Source of the DNA: an uncultured Burkholderiales Genera incertae sedis bacterium
GTDB lineage: Bacteria; Pseudomonadota; Gammaproteobacteria; Burkholderiales; Eutrophovitaceae
NCBI GenBank assembly: GCA_905479505.1
Contig: CAJQMS010000037.1
Coordinates: 1-9,351, forward strand
Length of the DNA stretch: 9,351 nucleotides
Direction: 5' to 3'
The number at the start of each line of letters is the position of its first letter. Position 1 is the stretch's first letter. The notes below the pieces were generated by a model. It had not been told where the DNA came from and made no database searches. It was given only the letters and a program-made list of their open reading frames with translations. Shown one piece after another: positions 5,251-9,351 of the stretch. The translations under genes and the position numbers were made by a program.

Positions 5251-8200
5251 TTGAAATCTGTTAAAAAAAATTCCGTTAAATTTTTCACGGTTATTTGGAC
5301 GCTCCTATTCGCATTGGTGTCTCTATCGATCATCGGCGTCTCCATAGTCAAATATTATTTTGTTCCCAATGCTGGTGATCACCTACATTGGGTCTCTGAT
5401 AAATTGACACAGTCCATAGGGCAGACCGTCCAAATCGGCGACCTGAAGGGCCGTTGGGATGGATTGCACCCAAATTTAACGTTTTTTGACCTGCGAGTTA
5501 TAGACTCTCGAGGCGATGTAAATTTTAGTATCGACAAACTTGAAGTGCGTGTTTCTACCTTATCTTTATTGGCAGGAAACATCGATTTATTGAATATAAA
5601 ATTGTCCAGTCCGCTGTTGTCAATCAAGAGAAAAGTAAACAATTCCATTTGGGTAAGTGGGAAACAAGTATATCCCCATGAGGAGGATCAGGAAGGGCAC
5701 TTGCTGCAGTGGTTGATACAGCAAAAACAGATTGAAATAGTAGGAGGATCGCTGAAGTTTTTGGATGAGACTTTAGAGGATTACTCGATGATGTTTAACG
5801 ATATCGTGATTAGTGCGAAATTTTTGGAAGACACTGCGAACTTAACCTTGGTCAGCCAGGGAAAGAGTGATTGGTATGAATCGGTTAGGTTGAGTCTTGA
5901 TGACGTTACTCTATCTAGCCTTGACGATAACACTCAGTTTTCGGGTACCCTGGCTTGGGAAGTTATGTCCCTACGATTGTCGCCGTTCATTAAGTGGCTG
6001 CCTAGATCACTTCAAGTTGATAACGCCACTTTGAATTCTCAAGGAGTTGCAAGTTTTGACGATCTGAGCTCAAACCGGATTTCTATGGACGTCAAACTAA
6101 ATGATTTGGGATTGACGTCAAATGTAAATGTCGAATCTCTCTACCTTCCTCAGACGTCATTTAAAGCAAATTGGATTGCCTCCGATACTGGGCAGGAGGT
6201 AATGCTCTCAAATGTTTTTCTGTTGTTTGAATCTGGCCTGTCGAGTCATGTCGATTTTGTGCGTTTAACCAAAGATTTGCAAACCGGAAAAATCCAATTT
6301 GTGACGCGTGACTTGCAATTGGATATGGTCAAGTCAATCAGTAGAGGCTTAATTGATGATCAAGGTTACCTTGAATATGTTGAGCAAATTCTCCCGGGAG
6401 GAGTGCTTAATCTAATCGATGTATCCTGGATTGAATCTGAAGAATTCGATCCTGCCGGAAGTGTTGTTGCCCAAGTTAAATTCGAGAATTTTGGTTTTTA
6501 CGGTTCAGATAATATTCCTGGGTTTCAAGGGTTTTCTGGTGCGGCAAGATATGAAGGTGATGAGTTCTTGCTCGATATTGATGCTAATGATGCATCGTTC
6601 GATGCCCCAAAGATTTTCTCACAGCCGCTTTATTTTTCTCGACTTCGGTCAAGCGCCTCAGGTACTAAAACAGCGACCGATTGGCAGATTAAAGTGAGTG
6701 ATATACATTTCTCAAATGCCGATCTTAACGGTGCTGCAGCTGCTTACCTGAAGTTTCCGCATGGGCAAGGAGAGAAGATGCTGGAATTTCAAGCCCAAAT
6801 TGAAAATGTAGATGCAAGTCGCCTATCATTTTATATGCCAAAAAAATTATTAAAAACTAAGGCGTGGATTAATAATCGTGTGTTATCTGGTTCAGCGAAT
6901 AACTTAGTTATTAACGCCAAAGGGCCGATATCTCCGTCTTTTTTCAAAAGTGAGAGCAGTCAGTTTGAATTGGAAGCTGACGTGGAGGGTGGGGCTTTTG
7001 AGGTTGGTGGTGAATGGCCTAAGGTAGATAGGGTGAGTGGTTCTTTTAAATTAACCAAAAATGCAATATCGTTTTCCCCAGGAACCGCTGAGATTTTCGG
7101 CGTCGATATCTCTGACGGCGATCTATCGATTGGTCGCTTAGGCACCCCTGAAGTCTATTTTCAATGGGGTGGAAGGACAAGAGCGACAGTCTCTGAAATG
7201 GTCCAATACGTTAAAAAAAGCCCTATAAATAAAATGACGCAGGGTGTGGTGGCGGATGTGAAAGGAACAGGTATGGGCGTGCTTGAGCTTGTCTTGCGTA
7301 TTCCCCTCTTAGATCGACGCAAAATGAGTGTCTCTGGCACATTGAAAATTGACGGCAAACAATTAGTGGTTAATGATTCAAGCCCCAGCCTTGAGGATGT
7401 AAAGGCAACTCTGCAGTTTGAAAATAGGAAGGTTCAGATTCTAAAAGCTAGTGCTATTGTGCTTGGAGGGCAAGTGAACTTATCATCTAGGGAGAGTGAA
7501 GCGGGCTTGGGTATCATCGACTTTCAATCCTCAATAGCTATTGAGGCGCTCTCGGATTATCTGGCTATCCCAATAGACCCTAAATACCTATCGGGCCAAA
7601 TATCCTCTGTCGGAACTGTCAGCTCTGTATCAGATCGCTTATTTGTTGACGCAGACGCGAACTTATCTGGGATTGTTTCGCGTTTGCCGGGTCCTCTCGA
7701 GACATTGGGGAGTCAAATGCAGACGCTAGCCATTGAATATGTACAGTCAAAGTCGGGTTTACAGGAAATTGTTATAAAAGATAAGGGCGCTAAGATTGCT
7801 CATTTTATGTTGTCGAGAGGCAAATTGGTTCGCGGCGCCGTGAATGCACCTCTCAATGTTGACGAGGACGTTCTGTTGATTAGCGGTGATATTAATCACT
7901 TAGATATTGATGGATGGCGCATGTTTCTTGAGGAAACAAAAATCGATTATGTGGGGCAATCATCGGTTTTGCCGATTCAATTAAATACGGATATCGGACG
8001 AGTTACTATGTTTGGTAGCGTTTACGATAGCGTGCAACTTGAGGGGCAATTATTAAATTCTAGCGGACTATTATCCGTTGATAGCAATGATATTTCTGGA
8101 AAAATTGTATTTAGTAATTACGGTGGCCGCGACGCTAAAGTGAATTTTGATCTTCAGCGACTGAATGTGAAAAAGCCGCATCTAAATCCAACAACACCAA

Positions 8201-9036
8201 GAGTCAGAGTCGAGGGGGCGCAAATGCCTCCAGCTGTTGATGCGGTCGTCGAGGAATTTGCGCTTGATGGTCAAAACCTTGGGTCTATTATTTTTAGCGC
8301 AAAACCTTTGGGCGGACGCTGGAAGATTGCTGAGTTTTCCAATATTACTGAAACGGGTACGCTTACTATGCGTGGTTTTTGGGATCAAAAAGTGGATTCA
8401 AAGGTCTCTTATGATGTCGACTTTGAGATCCGTGACCTAGGGCAGTACCTGTCGAACTTGGACGGTAAGGAAAACATGGTGGGAGGCATTGGAAGTCTCA
8501 AGGGGGATGTAAGTTGGGATGGTAATCCTTTTGCTGTAGATTCAAAATCACTCCAGGGTCAAGTCGCTTTTCACATAAAGGACGGAAGATTTTTGAAAAT
8601 AAAATCTGGAGCAGGCCATATTGTCAGTCTTCTAAGTTTACAGGCCTTACCTCGACGAATCACGTTGGATTTCAGTGATGTCTTCTCATCTGGATTCAGC
8701 TTCGATTCGATTGAGTCTTTAGTAAGTATTTCGGATGGAGTTGCTAGCACCGACAAGTTAATCATGGAGGGGACCTCAGCATCAGTGGCGCTTGCGGGCG
8801 ACGTGGATATAATAAATAAGACGCAGAAGCTCGAGGTTTTTGTTACGCCTAAACTATCATCAAGTGCCGCTTCAGTCGCGGGAGCTATTGCTGCAAGCCC
8901 GGTAATAGGTTTGGCGGCTTTACTTGCTCAAAAGTTATTGGGTAACCCATTCGATAAAATTGCCACTCGGTATTATACGATTAGCGGTGATTGGAGCGAG
9001 CCGGACGTTAAACGGTTTCCGATCCCAGCTGAATAG
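5251..9036 (+). CDS. yhdP: YhdP-family AsmA-like envelope protein
   Basis: This 1261-residue protein matches the length of E. coli YhdP (1266). With TamB and YdbH, YhdP is implicated in moving phospholipids from the inner to the outer membrane. A short basic N-terminus is followed by one hydrophobic segment at about 10-34 that should anchor it in the inner membrane, with the rest in the periplasm. The body is rich in alternating hydrophobic beta strands, as expected for AsmA-like bridge proteins. Early on, GDLKGRWDGLHPNLTFFDL is typical. Near the end the most diagnostic block LPRRITLDFSDVFSSGFSFDSI starts at about residue 1133. An Ala-rich hydrophobic stretch (about 1203-1233) and a YYTISGDWSEPDV ending follow. 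The start is TTG: a stop lies in frame at 5236-5238, and no other start precedes the membrane segment. The ribosome binding site is weak (AAGAA), so low expression is likely. A co-transcribed tldD follows. Confidence 0.93.
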   Translation: MKSVKKNSVKFFTVIWTLLFALVSLSIIGVSIVKYYFVPNAGDHLHWVSDKLTQSIGQTVQIGDLKGRWDGLHPNLTFFDLRVIDSRGDVNFSIDKLEVRVSTLSLLAGNIDLLNIKLSSPLLSIKRKVNNSIWVSGKQVYPHEEDQEGHLLQWLIQQKQIEIVGGSLKFLDETLEDYSMMFNDIVISAKFLEDTANLTLVSQGKSDWYESVRLSLDDVTLSSLDDNTQFSGTLAWEVMSLRLSPFIKWLPRSLQVDNATLNSQGVASFDDLSSNRISMDVKLNDLGLTSNVNVESLYLPQTSFKANWIASDTGQEVMLSNVFLLFESGLSSHVDFVRLTKDLQTGKIQFVTRDLQLDMVKSISRGLIDDQGYLEYVEQILPGGVLNLIDVSWIESEEFDPAGSVVAQVKFENFGFYGSDNIPGFQGFSGAARYEGDEFLLDIDANDASFDAPKIFSQPLYFSRLRSSASGTKTATDWQIKVSDIHFSNADLNGAAAAYLKFPHGQGEKMLEFQAQIENVDASRLSFYMPKKLLKTKAWINNRVLSGSANNLVINAKGPISPSFFKSESSQFELEADVEGGAFEVGGEWPKVDRVSGSFKLTKNAISFSPGTAEIFGVDISDGDLSIGRLGTPEVYFQWGGRTRATVSEMVQYVKKSPINKMTQGVVADVKGTGMGVLELVLRIPLLDRRKMSVSGTLKIDGKQLVVNDSSPSLEDVKATLQFENRKVQILKASAIVLGGQVNLSSRESEAGLGIIDFQSSIAIEALSDYLAIPIDPKYLSGQISSVGTVSSVSDRLFVDADANLSGIVSRLPGPLETLGSQMQTLAIEYVQSKSGLQEIVIKDKGAKIAHFMLSRGKLVRGAVNAPLNVDEDVLLISGDINHLDIDGWRMFLEETKIDYVGQSSVLPIQLNTDIGRVTMFGSVYDSVQLEGQLLNSSGLLSVDSNDISGKIVFSNYGGRDAKVNFDLQRLNVKKPHLNPTTPRVRVEGAQMPPAVDAVVEEFALDGQNLGSIIFSAKPLGGRWKIAEFSNITETGTLTMRGFWDQKVDSKVSYDVDFEIRDLGQYLSNLDGKENMVGGIGSLKGDVSWDGNPFAVDSKSLQGQVAFHIKDGRFLKIKSGAGHIVSLLSLQALPRRITLDFSDVFSSGFSFDSIESLVSISDGVASTDKLIMEGTSASVALAGDVDIINKTQKLEVFVTPKLSSSAASVAGAIAASPVIGLAALLAQKLLGNPFDKIATRYYTISGDWSEPDVKRFPIPAE

Positions 9037-9113
9037 CCAAAGGTAATGTCCGTACAATATGACGTGAAAATGCTGATCACAGTTTATGTTTAAAATTAAT
9101 GGTGTTAAAAGTT
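9037..9113 (+). other. yhdP-tldD intergenic gap
   Basis: These 77 bases contain no terminator-like hairpin with a T-run, so tldD can be reached by transcription from yhdP. No strong promoter or clear Shine-Dalgarno sequence for tldD is visible. The frame of tldD is open back to a stop at 9060-9062, with extra in-frame starts ATG at 9099 and GTG at 9102. Confidence 0.5.
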
Positions 9114-9351
9114 ATGAATGAAGATAAAAATATGGAACGGGCGAATGAGGTTATTCTCGCGCCCGGAGGACTAACGATAGATAAATTACCTGGTCTTTTT
9201 TCGCGTCTCGGTTCTAAAAAAGTCGATTATGCGGACTTGTATTTTCAGTATAGCCGATCGGAGTCTTGGTCTATTGAAGATGGAATTGTAAAGCTCGGCA
9301 GTTTTAACATTGATCAAGGAGTCGGCGCAAGAACTGTCGTAGATGAAAAAA
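9114..9351 (+). CDS. tldD: TldD metalloprotease subunit, N-terminal part (runs off the right edge)
   Basis: TldD pairs with TldE (PmbA) to form a cytoplasmic zinc metalloprotease that degrades unfolded peptides. In E. coli it processes microcin B17 and the CcdA antitoxin. The 79 visible residues include LAPGGLTIDKLPGL (about 15-28), VDYADLYFQYSRSESWSIED (37-56) and GIVKLGSFNIDQGVGAR (57-73). These are the conserved opening of TldD rather than PmbA. The catalytic HExxxH region lies beyond the window. The ATG at 9114 gives a leader of about 14 residues before LAPGG, as in relatives. ATG at 9099, GTG at 9102 and ATG at 9132 are in-frame alternatives, and none has a good ribosome binding site. 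The position after yhdP is a common arrangement in Proteobacteria and supports both calls. The gene is cut by the window edge, not by a mutation. Confidence 0.93.
   Translation, partial: MNEDKNMERANEVILAPGGLTIDKLPGLFSRLGSKKVDYADLYFQYSRSESWSIEDGIVKLGSFNIDQGVGARTVVDEK

Noticed and set aside
5379..5648. An 89-codon minus-strand frame inside yhdP, with similar short frames at other places in the gene
   Set aside because: They are antisense to a continuous 1261-codon reading frame and have no motifs.
1..9351. A novel defence, mobile or biosynthetic system
   Set aside because: Every substantial open frame is explained by a known housekeeping or envelope family. There are no transposase, integrase, CRISPR-like repeats, toxin-antitoxin pair or tRNA-associated attachment sites, and base composition looks even across the window.

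Overview
This window looks like an ordinary chromosomal segment of a Gram-negative proteobacterium, with a base composition that looks moderately AT-rich by eye. Protein details such as the SIFKAYDIRGI start of the phosphohexomutase, the MSMADRDG start of IlvE and the YFQYSRSESW block of TldD resemble Betaproteobacteria most closely from memory. Gammaproteobacteria remain possible. A WaaF heptosyltransferase and a YhdP protein imply an outer membrane carrying lipopolysaccharide.

Layout: (1) At the left edge the last 144 codons of alaS (alanyl-tRNA synthetase) run in on the + strand and stop at 437. (2) From 5031 down to 452 a compact minus-strand cluster reads, in transcription order, ilvE, a 64-residue zf-CHCC zinc-finger protein, waaF, a YheT-type alpha/beta hydrolase, and a phosphomannomutase/phosphoglucomutase of the AlgC type. 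The junctions are an 11-bp overlap, an 80-bp gap, a 3-bp gap and an ATGA overlap. The cluster therefore looks like one operon, with a possible internal break only between the zinc-finger gene and waaF. It converges on alaS with only 14 bp between the stop codons. (3) A roughly 219-bp divergent intergenic region (5032-5250) must hold promoters for ilvE (leftward) and yhdP (rightward). (4) yhdP occupies 5251-9036 on the + strand. After a 77-bp gap comes the start of tldD, which runs off the right edge.

Functionally the window mixes central metabolism (alanine charging, branched-chain amino acid transamination) with envelope construction. WaaF adds the second inner-core heptose of LPS. The phosphohexomutase makes sugar-1-phosphates for surface polysaccharides. 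YhdP belongs to the AsmA-like family linked to phospholipid movement to the outer membrane. TldD is half of the TldD/TldE peptidase and is a common neighbour of yhdP. The zf-CHCC protein is the only conserved gene of unknown role.

I found no mobile elements, CRISPR arrays, tRNA or rRNA genes, defence genes, or obviously transferred segments. The observations in Part 2 are modest: a small overlapping zinc-finger gene, a cysteine cluster in WaaF, a short inverted repeat in the divergent promoter region, homopolymer tracts, non-ATG starts and a terminator-free convergent junction. I do not think the window contains a new biological system.
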